Shown here in pieces: positions 27,556-35,869 of a stretch of DNA of 64,000 nucleotides (the first letter of the stretch is position 1; each line of letters starts with the position of its first letter). The position numbers and the translations under genes were made by a program. Location of the stretch: the NCBI GenBank assembly GCA_026129545.1, contig JAHCHX010000003.1:372001-436000 (forward strand). Direction: 5' to 3'. The notes under the pieces are model-generated. The model had not been told where the DNA came from, did not search any database, and saw only the letters and a list, made by a program, of their open reading frames with translations. This DNA is from Saprospiraceae bacterium (GTDB taxonomy: Bacteria > Bacteroidota > Bacteroidia > Chitinophagales > Saprospiraceae).

Positions 27556-30342
27556 ATGAAAAACACCGTCGCCAAACCAAAAACCAAAAACCTCGAATCC
27601 GCTCGCCTTTCCGAGCACTATTCTGGCAAAAAAAACTGGCTCCAATGGGGGCCTTACCTCTCCGAGCGCCAATGGGGCACTGTGCGCGAGGACTATTCCC
27701 ACGGCGGCACGGCTTGGGATTTTTTCCCGCACGACCACGCCCGCTCCCGCGTCTATCGCTGGGGCGAAGACGGCATCGCGGGCATCAGCGACGAGTGGCA
27801 ACGCCTCTGCTTCGCAGTCGCCCTCTGGAACGGCAAAGACCCCATCCTCAAAGAGCGCCTCTTCGGCCTCACCGGCAGCGAAGGCAATCACGGCGAGGAC
27901 GTGAAGGAACTCTACTTCTACCTCGACAACACGCCCACGCACTCCTACATGAAACACCTGTACAAGTATCCGCCGTATCCGAGAGACTTGCCCCTTTGCC
28001 GTTTCGCGTCCTACATGAAACACCTGTACAAGTATCCGCAGGGCGAATTTCCCTACGCCGCTCTCGTGCAAGAAAACGCCCGCCGAGGCCGCGAGCAGCC
28101 TGAATACGAACTCCTCGACACAGGTATTTTTGATGAAGACAAATACTGGGACGTGTTCACCGAATACGCCAAAGGCGACGAAGACGACCTGCTCATCAAA
28201 ATCACCGCGCACAATCGCGGCGCGGAAAGTGCCGGCCTTTGGCTGCTGCCCACGCTGTGGTTTCGCAATTTGTGGTCGTTCGGCCTGATGAAAGAGAAGC
28301 CAAATATTCGCCATTCGTCCGACGACTTTGAGCCGTCGGACGAGTACAGCCACGTCGCCCTTTCCCACGAAAAACTCGGCGACTACCATTTTTACTTCCA
28401 AACACCCACCCGACTTCTTTTTACCGAAAACGAAACCAACCGCGAGCGGCTTTGGAACCAACCCAACGACTCGCCTTTCGTGAAAGACGCCTTCCACACG
28501 GCTTTGACGACCAACAATTTCGGTTTTCTGGAAGGCAAAACCGAGGGGACAAAATTTGCCCCGCTTTATCAAATAACAGTGGACGGCGGCGGTATGACGG
28601 AATTCCAATTCCGCCTCTCGAAATCGGCCTTGAAAACGCCGTTCGGGAAAGGTTTTGATAAAATTTTTGCGGAGCGGAAAACGGAAGCGGATGAATTTTA
28701 CGAAAAAATCACTGTCAACTCTACGAACCAACAACAAACAACCAGCAACGAACAACAAAACATCCAGCGCCAAGCCTTCGCGGGAATGCTCTGGTCGAAG
28801 CAGTATTTCAACATTGATATGCCGCGCTGGCTCGACGGCGACCCCGGCCAACTGCCGCCGCCCGAAAGCCGAAAAACGGGGCGCAACGCTCACTGGCGCA
28901 CGCTCAACAACGAGGACATCATCTCCATGCCCGACAAGTGGGAATACCCCTGGTACGCCGCCTGGGACCTGGCTTTCCACTGCGTCCCGCTCGCGATGGT
29001 GGACGCGGAATTTGCCAAGAACCAATTGATTTTGTTCCTGCGCGAGTGGTACATGCACCCCAACGGCCAGTTGCCCGCCTACGAGTGGGCTTTCGGCGAC
29101 GTGAACCCGCCAGTGCATGCGTGGTCGTGTTTGCAGGTTTTCAAAATGGAAAAAGCAATGCATACCTCCCTCTCCTTTGGAGAGGACCGGGGTGAGGCAG
29201 GCGACGTGGATTTTTTGAAAAAAGTTTTCCAAAAACTGCTCATCAACTTCACTTGGTGGGTCAACCGCAAAGACCACAAGGGCAACAACGTGTTCGAGGG
29301 CGGCTTTCTCGGCTTGGACAACATCGGCGTGTTCGACCGCTCCAACCAAATCCCCGGCGGCGGCTACCTCGAACAAGCCGACGGCACGGCGTGGATGGGG
29401 ATGTACTGCCTCAATATGCTCGAAATGGCGCTCGAAATCGCCCAACACGACCCGACTTTCGAGGACGTGGCGACCAAGTTTTTCGAGCATTTCGTCTATA
29501 TCGCCGAAAGCCTCAACCGTATCGGCCACGACTGGACGGGGGCTTGGGACGAAATGGAAGGCTTTTTCTACGACATTCTCGGCCTGCCCAATGGCGAGTA
29601 CATTCCCCTGAAAGTGCGGTCGCTGGTCGGGCTTTCCACTCTTTTCGCCGCCTACGTTTTGTCAAAAGACAAGTTGGAAAAACTGCCCGACTTCACCCGC
29701 CGCCTGCGCTGGTTTCAAAAATACCGCACCGACAACGGCGACTACCTCGTGCTCGACGAAGACCCCTTGAACGGCGACATTTTGCTCTCGCTCATCCCGC
29801 AAGAGCGCCTGAGCCGTTTGCTCCACGCCATGCTCGACGAAAATGAGTTTCTCTCGCCCGGCGGCATTCGCTCCATTTCAAAAGTGAATGAACACGGCTA
29901 TTCGGTCAATATCGCGGGTCAGGATTTTGGCCTGCGTTACGAGCCTGCCGAAAGCAGCACCGGCCTTTTCGGCGGCAACTCCAACTGGCGCGGCCCCGTC
30001 TGGATGCCGATGAATTACCTGCTCATAAAGGCGTTGCGTGAGTACGGCAAGTTTTACGGCACGGAATACACGGTCGAATTTCCGACCAACAGCGGCCAAC
30101 TGATGTGCCTTTCAGAAGTGGCCGACGCGCTCTCGCGGCGTTTGATTTCAGTTTTTGAAAAAGACGAAAACGGCCATCGGCCTGTGAACGGGCACGACCG
30201 GGTTTATGCCGAAAACCCGCATTTTCAAGACCTCATTTTGTTCTACGAATATTTCCACGGCGACACGGCGCGTGGCGTGGGAGCAAGCCATCAAACAGGC
30301 TGGACAGGTGTGGTAGCGGCGTTGATTGGGGAACTAGGGTAA
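27556..30342 (+). CDS. GH63/MGH1-type glucosidase-like glycoside hydrolase
   Basis: A 928-residue protein without signal peptide, resembling the large cytoplasmic GH63-like (mannosyl-oligosaccharide glucosidase clan) proteins: N-terminal WGPYLSERQWGTVREDYS, a beta-rich domain to about 400, then an (alpha/alpha)6 barrel with WYAAWDLAFHCVPLAMVD, TGAWDEMEGFFYDIL (likely catalytic acid) and GPVWMPMNYLLIKAL. It would remove terminal glucose from an alpha-glucan or glycoside. Three in-frame insertions disturb the sequence: a 22-residue duplication (27943-28038), a Gln/Asn/Thr tract (28725-28763) and a hairpin element (29166-29197). The start at 27556 follows the site 1 promoter. Confidence 0.85.
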   Translation: MKNTVAKPKTKNLESARLSEHYSGKKNWLQWGPYLSERQWGTVREDYSHGGTAWDFFPHDHARSRVYRWGEDGIAGISDEWQRLCFAVALWNGKDPILKERLFGLTGSEGNHGEDVKELYFYLDNTPTHSYMKHLYKYPPYPRDLPLCRFASYMKHLYKYPQGEFPYAALVQENARRGREQPEYELLDTGIFDEDKYWDVFTEYAKGDEDDLLIKITAHNRGAESAGLWLLPTLWFRNLWSFGLMKEKPNIRHSSDDFEPSDEYSHVALSHEKLGDYHFYFQTPTRLLFTENETNRERLWNQPNDSPFVKDAFHTALTTNNFGFLEGKTEGTKFAPLYQITVDGGGMTEFQFRLSKSALKTPFGKGFDKIFAERKTEADEFYEKITVNSTNQQQTTSNEQQNIQRQAFAGMLWSKQYFNIDMPRWLDGDPGQLPPPESRKTGRNAHWRTLNNEDIISMPDKWEYPWYAAWDLAFHCVPLAMVDAEFAKNQLILFLREWYMHPNGQLPAYEWAFGDVNPPVHAWSCLQVFKMEKAMHTSLSFGEDRGEAGDVDFLKKVFQKLLINFTWWVNRKDHKGNNVFEGGFLGLDNIGVFDRSNQIPGGGYLEQADGTAWMGMYCLNMLEMALEIAQHDPTFEDVATKFFEHFVYIAESLNRIGHDWTGAWDEMEGFFYDILGLPNGEYIPLKVRSLVGLSTLFAAYVLSKDKLEKLPDFTRRLRWFQKYRTDNGDYLVLDEDPLNGDILLSLIPQERLSRLLHAMLDENEFLSPGGIRSISKVNEHGYSVNIAGQDFGLRYEPAESSTGLFGGNSNWRGPVWMPMNYLLIKALREYGKFYGTEYTVEFPTNSGQLMCLSEVADALSRRLISVFEKDENGHRPVNGHDRVYAENPHFQDLILFYEYFHGDTARGVGASHQTGWTGVVAALIGELG
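27943..28038 (+). repeat. 30-bp direct repeat around an in-frame insertion
   Basis: The 30 bases at 27943-27972 (encoding SYMKHLYKYP) recur exactly at 28009-28038, adding 66 bases (22 codons) to the glucosidase gene without breaking the frame. Confidence 0.9.
29166..29197 (+). repeat. Hairpin element inserted in frame in the glucosidase gene
   Basis: The sequence has a CTCTCC-TTT-GGAGAG stem-loop followed by GACCGGGGTGAGG. The same layout (stem-loop, then CCGGGGTGGGG) occurs in reverse orientation at 48099-48128 inside the VOC gene. It encodes about 12 residues (SLSFGEDRGE) that break an otherwise typical enzyme sequence. Confidence 0.7.
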
Positions 30343-30349
30343 GTGTTTT

Positions 30350-30426
30350 TTTCGACAGGATTAACATGATTTACAGGATGAAAATGAGTGTGTAAAATCC
30401 TGTAAATCATGTTAATCCTGTCGAAA
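30350..30426. repeat. 77-bp palindromic element (TTTCGACAGGAT family)
   Basis: Arms of about 30 bases (TTTCGACAGGATTAACATGA with its complement at the far end) enclose a short loop. It separates the glucosidase gene from the toxin gene and may end transcription of both. Related copies: 40347-40436 and a single arm at 56864-56894. Confidence 0.85.
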
Positions 30427-30446
30427 CCCCAACAAAAGCAAGGCGA

Positions 30447-30776
30447 TTAATACTCAAACATCTCCGTCAGCAACGCGCACAATTGGAAAGCGGTAGTACC
30501 GTCCAACATGCCCAAGTTTTTGACCAAGCGTGTTTTGTCAACTGCCCTGATTTGGTCGAGCGCGATTTGGCCGTTTTTGTCTGCGAAAGTGAAATTCAAT
30601 CGGGAAGGGTAATTTTTTATCGTGCTTGTCAATGGCGCTGCCAGCACAGTCGCCAAATGGCGGTTCAGCACGTCGGGCGATACTATGACACAAGGTCGGG
30701 TCTTGGAGATTTCGCTTCCTTGCACAGGGTCGAGCGACACAAGCCATATCTCAAAACGCTTGACTACCATTTCCAA
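30447..30776 (-). CDS. MazF/PemK-family endoribonuclease toxin
   Basis: A 109-residue protein with the MazF/PemK pattern: KRFEIWLVSLDPVQGSEISK, then TRPCVIVSPDVLN and the second conserved Thr (PLTSTIKNYPSR). MazF toxins cleave single-stranded RNA at short motifs and stop growth when the antitoxin is lost. It overlaps the upstream AbrB-type gene by 13 bases, the usual antitoxin-first order. An internal start at 30770 is also possible. Confidence 0.92.
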   Translation of the reverse strand: MEMVVKRFEIWLVSLDPVQGSEISKTRPCVIVSPDVLNRHLATVLAAPLTSTIKNYPSRLNFTFADKNGQIALDQIRAVDKTRLVKNLGMLDGTTAFQLCALLTEMFEY

Positions 30777-31021
30777 TCGGTTGAGTCAAAGTCGTTCGTC
30801 ACTCCTTCAAAAAGGTCGGAGTCGGGCATATCGCCTTCGGCTTTGGCTTTTTGAAACTGCTCTTCCCATCCCTCGCGCGGCTGTTTTTTCACGGGACGCA
30901 GCACAATCGTTTGACCGACCAAAGCCATCTCTACCTCTTCCTCGATGCCACAGGCTTGCAGGATATTGCGCGGAATGAGGATGCCTTGCGAGTTGCCGAT
31001 GCGGCGAATGGGTTGAATCAT
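30764..31021 (-). CDS. AbrB/MazE-type antitoxin
   Basis: An 85-residue protein with an N-terminal swapped-hairpin DNA-binding domain (MIQPIRRIGNSQGILIPRNIL...VEMALVGQTIVLRPV) and an acidic C-terminal tail (residues 55-85) that would wrap the toxin. It is the first gene of the toxin pair and likely represses its own promoter. A TACCTTTG -7 box lies 22 bases upstream (31043-31050). Confidence 0.92.
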   Translation of the reverse strand: MIQPIRRIGNSQGILIPRNILQACGIEEEVEMALVGQTIVLRPVKKQPREGWEEQFQKAKAEGDMPDSDLFEGVTNDFDSTDWKW

Positions 31022-31042
31022 GTTTGCGACATTTTGTTATTA

Positions 31043-31050
31043 CAAAGGTA
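31043..31050 (-). promoter_or_regulatory. -7 promoter box of the MazE/MazF pair
   Basis: TACCTTTG on the minus strand, 22 bases before the antitoxin ATG, matches the Bacteroidota -7 consensus. It lies close to the divergent site 2 promoter (31075-31119), so the two promoters may interfere. Confidence 0.5.
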
Positions 31051-31074
31051 TAACTCCTCAACAATTTTTTGAAA

Positions 31075-31119
31075 TGTAACACAGGTAAATTTTCACCCCG
31101 CCCGCCCGCCCGACTTTTG
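31075..31119 (+). promoter_or_regulatory. Activator palindrome plus -7 box, site 2 of 6
   Basis: TGTAACACAGGTAAAT (31075-31090) is the weakest copy of the palindrome; TTTTG at 31115-31119 is again exactly 40 bases from its start, with a C-rich spacer. The DinB-like ATG follows 28 bases later. Confidence 0.65.
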
Positions 31120-31147
31120 CCTCATCAAATTCAAAAAATCGCTCCGC

Positions 31148-31750
31148 ATGACGAATAACTTATTAACTGTCAATCAAAACGACGAAGAAGACATGAATGC
31201 CAAACAAGGTACCATCCTCATCGCCGCGCAAATGGCCAGCCTGCTCGAACGCCTCGACGAAGCCACGTTCACGCGCCCGCTGCCGCTCTTTCACGGCAGC
31301 ACGATTGGGCAGCATTTCCGGCACATCCTGGAGTTTTACACCTGCCTGTTCGACGGCACGTTGTCGGCGCACGTGGATTACAGCAGCCGCAAGCGCAACC
31401 CAGCACTGAGCGAAAAACCGCGTGTCGCGCTGACGGTGCTCGACTACATCTCCGACACGGTGAAACGACAGGACGAGCATCAGTGGCTCAACGTGGAGAG
31501 TGAGTTTTCCGATGAAATCGTCGCCCACGTCCAGCGCCCGGTATATATGTCGAGCATGGGGCGCGAGTTGCAATACGCCTTCGACCATGCGGTGCATCAC
31601 CTCGCCATGATTCGCATGGGTTTGGAGGTTTATTTCCCTGAAATCCCGGTGGATGAGGACTTGGGCGTGGCGCCTTCGACTTTGAAATACAAGAAGGGAG
31701 GAAAGAGGGCCCGGCTGGAGGATATGATACCAGAGACGACTTATGGGTGA
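31148..31750 (+). CDS. DinB-like four-helix-bundle protein
   Basis: A 200-residue protein with the DinB/YfiT layout: His in GSTIGQHFRHILEFY (about residues 50-64), and a second metal-ligand region FDHAVHHLAMIRMGLEVY (about 145-162). The three His are the usual metal ligands in this superfamily, which includes thiol transferases and damage-inducible proteins. The start at 31148 gives a normal leader after the site 2 promoter; an internal start at 31193 is possible. It is convergent with the toxin gene at 31753 (two bases apart). Substrate unknown. Confidence 0.75.
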   Translation: MTNNLLTVNQNDEEDMNAKQGTILIAAQMASLLERLDEATFTRPLPLFHGSTIGQHFRHILEFYTCLFDGTLSAHVDYSSRKRNPALSEKPRVALTVLDYISDTVKRQDEHQWLNVESEFSDEIVAHVQRPVYMSSMGRELQYAFDHAVHHLAMIRMGLEVYFPEIPVDEDLGVAPSTLKYKKGGKRARLEDMIPETTYG

Positions 31751-31752
31751 TT

Positions 31753-32094
31753 TCACAAATCCAAGGCCGCCCGGAGTTTGTCTTTCAACTGCTCAAAAAC
31801 CGCGGGAGTCACGTTGCCCAGTTCGCCAGAAAAAATGGATTTGTCGAGCGTCGCCAGTTTATCCATTTTGAACACAGAGGATTTTTTCAAACCCGTCAGC
31901 CCAAAATCAGGGTGAGTGTCAGGCAAGATGAAATCCGCAACGGAAGGATAGGGCGGAGTGGCAGAAGAAATGAAAGCCACGATAACATCGGGGTCAGCAG
32001 GGTCAACTTTGGAAACAACGACGGCTGGCCGCCGCTTCGAGGCGCTCAAATCAGTAAAAGGAAATTTCGTGAGAACGATAGTGCCTCTGTCCAT
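31753..32094 (-). CDS. MazF/PemK-family toxin (second locus)
   Basis: A 113-residue protein with the family core RGTIVLTKFPFTDLSASKRR, PAVVVSKVD and a C-terminal helix (VFEQLKDKLRAAL). It is a distant relative of the toxin at 30447 and belongs to the PemK-like group that cleaves RNA. The gene upstream at 32113 is the likely antitoxin partner, 18 bases away and in the same direction. Confidence 0.85.
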   Translation of the reverse strand: MDRGTIVLTKFPFTDLSASKRRPAVVVSKVDPADPDVIVAFISSATPPYPSVADFILPDTHPDFGLTGLKKSSVFKMDKLATLDKSIFSGELGNVTPAVFEQLKDKLRAALDL

Positions 32095-32112
32095 AAGCGC
32101 GGGACGAAGAAT

Positions 32113-32352
32113 TTAGTATTTCACTTTGAGGTCAGAATCGGCATAAATGTCCTCTTCTTCTGAAGCCAAAAAGTCGAAGGCTGGGTTTTCCGCATAAAGG
32201 GCATGGAGGTCTTTGGCCTCGAACGGCGTTTCCTCGTCGTCGTTGTCAGGATAGTCGAGGAAAATCACAATCACTTGCTGTGGCTTGCTGATGTTCAACT
32301 TTTTGGAGAGTTTCAGTTTTTGACCGTCATAAATGGCTCTGACGCTTAGCAT
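32113..32352 (-). CDS. Probable antitoxin of the second MazF-type locus
   Basis: A 79-residue protein: beta-hairpin start MLSVRAIYDGQKLKLSKKL as in many small antitoxins, then an acidic C-terminal half (EEEDIYADSD) suited to binding a basic toxin. Function is assigned from position, upstream of and co-directional with the MazF-like gene. A TACCTTTG -7 box lies at 32377-32370 on the minus strand. Confidence 0.65.
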   Translation of the reverse strand: MLSVRAIYDGQKLKLSKKLNISKPQQVIVIFLDYPDNDDEETPFEAKDLHALYAENPAFDFLASEEEDIYADSDLKVKY

Positions 32353-32383
32353 CGTAGTTCAATTTTTTTCAAAGGTATGGTTT

Positions 32384-32629
32384 CTACGCAAATTTTCCAC
32401 AACGTTGGCACGCCCGCGCTTTTGCAAGTCGCATAATATGCTCGACCATGAGAAACTGCTCCACCTCGCGCGCTTCCGATTCCGAAAGACCTGATTCGCG
32501 CTTTTTTTCGAGCAGTTCGTCCACGCGGTTTTGCATGGAAGCAGAAGGTTTGAACGCGAGAATTTCCTGCGGCGAAGGGCCGGAAGCGATGAAGTCAATG
32601 ATTTCGTCGAAGGCTCGATAAGTGACCAT
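32384..32629 (-). CDS. Small helical protein, possibly an orphan antitoxin
   Basis: An 81-residue mostly helical protein with LLEKKRESGLSESEAREVEQFL and a C-terminal MRLAKARACQRCGK. The ELLEKxREGxLSxxE...LAKARA pattern is shared by small proteins that often accompany toxin or HNH genes in cyanobacteria and Bacteroidota. It is followed by the antitoxin gene at 32113 in the same direction. It resembles, at low level, the C-terminal parts of the HNH partner proteins at 35856 and 45118. Confidence 0.6.
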   Translation of the reverse strand: MVTYRAFDEIIDFIASGPSPQEILAFKPSASMQNRVDELLEKKRESGLSESEAREVEQFLMVEHIMRLAKARACQRCGKFA

Positions 32630-32691
32630 TTTGATATTTTTCTACGGCAAAAATACACAAAAGCCAGTTTGCAAAAAAGACAAATAAAACC

Positions 32692-34719
32692 ATGCTCTCA
32701 ATCAAAAACACCCACCCCGACTTCAACGAACTCGCCTCGAAAGAATGGCTCGTCGCCAACGGCATCGGCGGCTACGCCTCGTCCACCATCGTCGGGGCGA
32801 ACACGCGGCGCTATCACGGCCTGCTGGTGGCTTCGCTCAATCCGCCCACCGCCCGCACCGTCATGGTGTCGAAGGTGGAGGAGTGCATCGTGTTCAACCG
32901 CGATTGCGCGTTCGGCCTTTCCTCGAATCAATACCCCGGCGCGGTGCATCCGCAGGGTTTTCAATACTTCAAGTTTTTTGAAAGAAAACCCCTGCCGCGC
33001 ATGAAATTCGAGGCGCACGGCCACCATCTGCTGAAAACGGTTTTTATGGCGCACGGCTCGAACACCACCGTGGTGGAGTACGAAAACACGGGCGAGTCCA
33101 CGTTCAAACTGCGCCTTACGCCGCTGTTCGTCCACCGCGATTACCACTCATTGACGAAAGAAAACTCGTTCGACAATTATTGGGCGAAACCTCAAAACGG
33201 CTGCTATGTGCTCTACGCGCATTATGGAGCGCCGCCGCTTTATTTCAATTTCAGTTCGGGCGAATTTGTGGAGAGCCGCCATTGGTTCAAAAACTTCAAG
33301 TACGTCCGCGAGCAAGAGCGCGGCCTCGATTTCCGCGAAGACGCTTTTTCGGTTTTCAATGTTGACGTGGTGCTGAAGCCCGGCGCGAAGGCGCACTTGA
33401 TTTTCTCCGACAACGAAAAAATGGCGAAAGCCGACCCCGAACTTTTGAAAGTCAAAGAATTGGAACGGCTGGGAAATATCGCGCCCAAAGATTCGGACGA
33501 CCCGTTTCTGCGGGATTTGATGCTGGCAGGGGAACAGTTCATCGTAAAAAGAAATAGCACAGAGGGCTATTCGTTGCTGGCCGGCTACCACTGGTTCACC
33601 GACTGGGGGCGCGACACGATGTTCGCCATGCGCGGCCTCACCATCGCCACCGGCAAGCAGGAGATTTCAAAATCCATCCTCGAAACTTTCCTCCGCTCGA
33701 CCGACCGGGGGATGCTGCCCAACCGTTTCCCCGACAACCCCAACGACACGGTGGAATACAACACGATTGACGCGACGCTGTGGCTTTTCATTGCCCTCTA
33801 CGAGTACCACCAGAAGTTTCAGGACTTGAGCTTCGTGGCCGAACACTTCGACACGCTGACCGAAATTTTGGAACATCACCTCGCCGGAACGCGCTACAAC
33901 ATCCGCGTCACGCCCGAAGGATTCCTTTCTGGCGGCGAAGGTTTGACGCAATTGACTTGGATGGACGCCCGCGTTGGCGACTATGTGGTGACGCCTCGAC
34001 ACGGCTGCCCGGTGGAGATTCAGGCACTGTGGTTCAATGCATTGCGCATTTACCAGTATTTCGCCGGCACGCTCGGCAAGCCTTACGAAAAGTATCAGGT
34101 CATCGGCGACCAATTGCTGGCGAATTTTAAAAAATACTTCGTGCGGTCGAATGGAAGCCTGAATGACGTGGTGACGGTGGACGGTTCACGGTACACGGCA
34201 GACGGTTCCATCAGACCCAACCAAATCTACGTCGTCAGCCTGCCATTTTCCCTGCTGGAAAAAGACGCGGAAAAGCGCGTGGTGGAAGTCGTGCGCCAAC
34301 ATCTTTTGACCGACTACGGCCTGCGCACGCTCTCGCCCGAACACCCTGATTTTAAACCCGAATACGGCGGCGACTCGTGGCGCCGCGACACGGCGTACCA
34401 TCAAGGCACGGTGTGGCCGTTCCTGCTTGGCGAGTATGTCACGGCTTTTTTGAAAGTAAACGATTGGTCGGAAAAAGCACAAAAAGAGGTGCTCGCGCTG
34501 CTCGAACCTTTGAAAAAACATTTTTACCAAAACGACTGCATCCTCGGCATCTCCGAAATTTTCGACGGCAAAATGCCGCGCGCGGGCAAAGGCACGGTGC
34601 ATCAGGCGTGGTCGGTTGGCGCGATTTTGAAAACCCTGCTCGACCTCAAAGAGCGCCACAAAAAAGGCCGCCGCCGCTCGGTGCTCCCTTTCGCTGAAAT
34701 CAAGAGCATGATTTTTTAA
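32692..34719 (+). CDS. Amylo-alpha-1,6-glucosidase (glycogen-debranching type)
   Basis: A 675-residue protein with the archaeal/bacterial-type debranching enzyme layout: N-terminal domain starting KEWLVANGIGGYASSTIVGANTRRYHG, and a C-terminal (alpha/alpha)6 barrel with GYHWFTDWGRDTMFAMRGLT, EVQALWFNALRIYQYF-like segment and PEYGGDSWRRDTAYHQGTVWPFLLGEY. It removes alpha-1,6-linked glucose branches from glycogen-like polymers, which fits the neighbouring GH63-like enzyme. A low-complexity word tract (34171-34209, VTVDGSRYTADGS) lies in frame. No copy of the shared palindrome is seen upstream. Confidence 0.9.
   Translation: MLSIKNTHPDFNELASKEWLVANGIGGYASSTIVGANTRRYHGLLVASLNPPTARTVMVSKVEECIVFNRDCAFGLSSNQYPGAVHPQGFQYFKFFERKPLPRMKFEAHGHHLLKTVFMAHGSNTTVVEYENTGESTFKLRLTPLFVHRDYHSLTKENSFDNYWAKPQNGCYVLYAHYGAPPLYFNFSSGEFVESRHWFKNFKYVREQERGLDFREDAFSVFNVDVVLKPGAKAHLIFSDNEKMAKADPELLKVKELERLGNIAPKDSDDPFLRDLMLAGEQFIVKRNSTEGYSLLAGYHWFTDWGRDTMFAMRGLTIATGKQEISKSILETFLRSTDRGMLPNRFPDNPNDTVEYNTIDATLWLFIALYEYHQKFQDLSFVAEHFDTLTEILEHHLAGTRYNIRVTPEGFLSGGEGLTQLTWMDARVGDYVVTPRHGCPVEIQALWFNALRIYQYFAGTLGKPYEKYQVIGDQLLANFKKYFVRSNGSLNDVVTVDGSRYTADGSIRPNQIYVVSLPFSLLEKDAEKRVVEVVRQHLLTDYGLRTLSPEHPDFKPEYGGDSWRRDTAYHQGTVWPFLLGEYVTAFLKVNDWSEKAQKEVLALLEPLKKHFYQNDCILGISEIFDGKMPRAGKGTVHQAWSVGAILKTLLDLKERHKKGRRRSVLPFAEIKSMIF
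34171..34209 (+). repeat. Low-complexity word tract inside the debranching enzyme gene
   Basis: Variants of the word GACGGTTCACGG/GTACACGGC recur four times and are translated as VTVDGSRYTADGS. Similar short-word tracts occur in frame in other genes of this region. Confidence 0.55.
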
Positions 34720-34726
34720 ACACCTC

Positions 34727-34820
34727 TTTTGTCATGCTGTAAGCATCTGTGCGCTCTACGGGTGGGTCGCGCTCGGTTTTTCTCAACGTAGAGTGGACGG
34801 ATTCCGATAGAATGACAAAA
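34727..34820. repeat. ~90-bp palindromic element (TTTGTCAT...ATGACAAA), copy A
   Basis: Left arm TTTTGTCATGCTGTAAGCAT, CTGTGCGCTCTACG; right arm CGTAGAGTGGACGGATTCC, ATAGAATGACAAAA; loop of about 25 bases. It fills the gap between the debranching gene and the YHS gene. Other copies: 43087, 47727 and a tandem version at 54038. Confidence 0.8.
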
Positions 34821-34853
34821 AAAACACTCACTCATTTTCAAACATTCAGAACC

Positions 34854-35381
34854 ATGAAATTCTCACTCATCGTCATCCTCGGCGTAGCCATCGTTGCTGC
34901 CCTGAACTCTGCCAGCAAACCTCAAACAAACCGACAACAAACAACTATCAACGAACAACTACCAAATCAACGCACCAAGCATTTCCGCCTCGACAAAAAC
35001 CGCGTCGCCATTGACGGCTACGACCCCGTGTCGTACTTCAAAACCGGCGGCCCGAAGAAGGGCAGCGCGAGCCAGGCCTACGACTACGACGGCGTGATTT
35101 ACTGGTTTGCCAATGCCGACAACTTGACCGAGTTCAAGAAAAACCCAACGAAATACGAGCCCGTTTGGGGCGGCTGGTGCGGCCACGCGATGGCCTTGCG
35201 CGGCGAAAAAGTGGAAATCAACCCCGAGTGCTACAAAATCGTGAACGGGCGCAACGTGTTGTTTTTCAAAACTTTTTACGCCAACGCCCTGACCAACTGG
35301 GAAAAGGAAATCAAAAAAACGCCCGAAAGCACTCTGATGACGCAGGGCGACGATTTTTGGGGAAAAACGATTGTGAAGTAA
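34854..35381 (+). CDS. Exported YHS-domain protein (copy 1)
   Basis: A 175-residue protein with an N-terminal hydrophobic segment (signal peptide or anchor), a Gln/Asn/Thr-rich linker from a word tract (34924-34970), and a YHS domain with AIDGYDPVSYFK, YDGVIYWFANADNLTEFKKNPTKYEPVWGGWC. YHS domains bind metal or serve as chaperone-like modules in metal-enzyme proteins; the role here is unknown. A related protein is encoded at 53539. ATG at 34854 starts the hydrophobic segment; an in-frame ATG at 34812 lies inside the palindromic element. Confidence 0.85.
   Translation: MKFSLIVILGVAIVAALNSASKPQTNRQQTTINEQLPNQRTKHFRLDKNRVAIDGYDPVSYFKTGGPKKGSASQAYDYDGVIYWFANADNLTEFKKNPTKYEPVWGGWCGHAMALRGEKVEINPECYKIVNGRNVLFFKTFYANALTNWEKEIKKTPESTLMTQGDDFWGKTIVK
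34924..34970 (+). repeat. AACAAAC-type word tract inside the YHS gene
   Basis: Repeats of AAACCGACAACAAACAAC and related words are translated as QTNRQQTTINEQLPNQ. The same word type occurs at 28725-28763 in the glucosidase gene and in the intergenic tract before 41264. Confidence 0.6.
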
Positions 35382-35388
35382 CCCCCTT

Positions 35389-35421
35389 TTTTTGTCATCC
35401 GCCTTCCGGCGGATGACAAAA
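35389..35421. terminator. Hairpin terminator after the YHS gene
   Basis: TTTTGTCATCCGCC-TTCC-GGCGGATGACAAAA is a perfect stem followed on the minus strand and preceded on the plus strand by T/A runs, so it may work in both directions. The same hairpin core closes the tandem array at 54176-54199. Confidence 0.65.
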
Positions 35422-35449
35422 CCTAAGGATACAAAGGCTTCAAAGACGA

Positions 35450-35869
35450 TTAGAAATCAGGAGGGTGTATGCCGATTGCAATGAGGGCCTTGCGGAAGTT
35501 AAGGAGAGTAGGGCGATTGAGTTGCAAGCGTTCAACCGTAGCGCGACCAACCGGAGTGATGCCGATAATGTAGGTGAAATCCTCGCTCCATTGAAAGTGC
35601 TCGTTCCAAACGTCGTGACGAGGGTTGAAAAGTCGCACCGTTTGCATGGTTAAAGGGTCGAGAGCAGCGATAGAGGTGAATTTGTGTCCGTTGCAGCCTT
35701 GGCAAGAAAAGGCGAGATTATCCAAATCATTGCTGCCTCCTTTCATGGTGGGAATAATATGCTCGGCTGCAAATGGGCCGGGAGAAAAATCAGCGGGCGA
35801 TAAGCAGTATTCACAATGGCCGTTGGCGCGTTGTTGGACAAATTTTTTGACTGCCTTACTCGTCTTCAT
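35450..35869 (-). CDS. HNH endonuclease (cassette copy 1)
   Basis: A 139-residue protein with an HNH zinc-finger core: GHCEYCLSPADFS, AEHIIPTMKGGSNDLDNLAFSCQGCNGHK. Two CxxC pairs bind zinc and the H-N-H residues form the nuclease site. The C-terminal half (VGRATVERLQLNRPTLL) is shared with the HNH protein at 45494. The gene starts 14 bases inside the end of the upstream partner gene (35856), so the pair is coupled. Whether it acts as a toxin, a defence nuclease or a selfish element is unknown. Confidence 0.88.
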   Translation of the reverse strand: MKTSKAVKKFVQQRANGHCEYCLSPADFSPGPFAAEHIIPTMKGGSNDLDNLAFSCQGCNGHKFTSIAALDPLTMQTVRLFNPRHDVWNEHFQWSEDFTYIIGITPVGRATVERLQLNRPTLLNFRKALIAIGIHPPDF

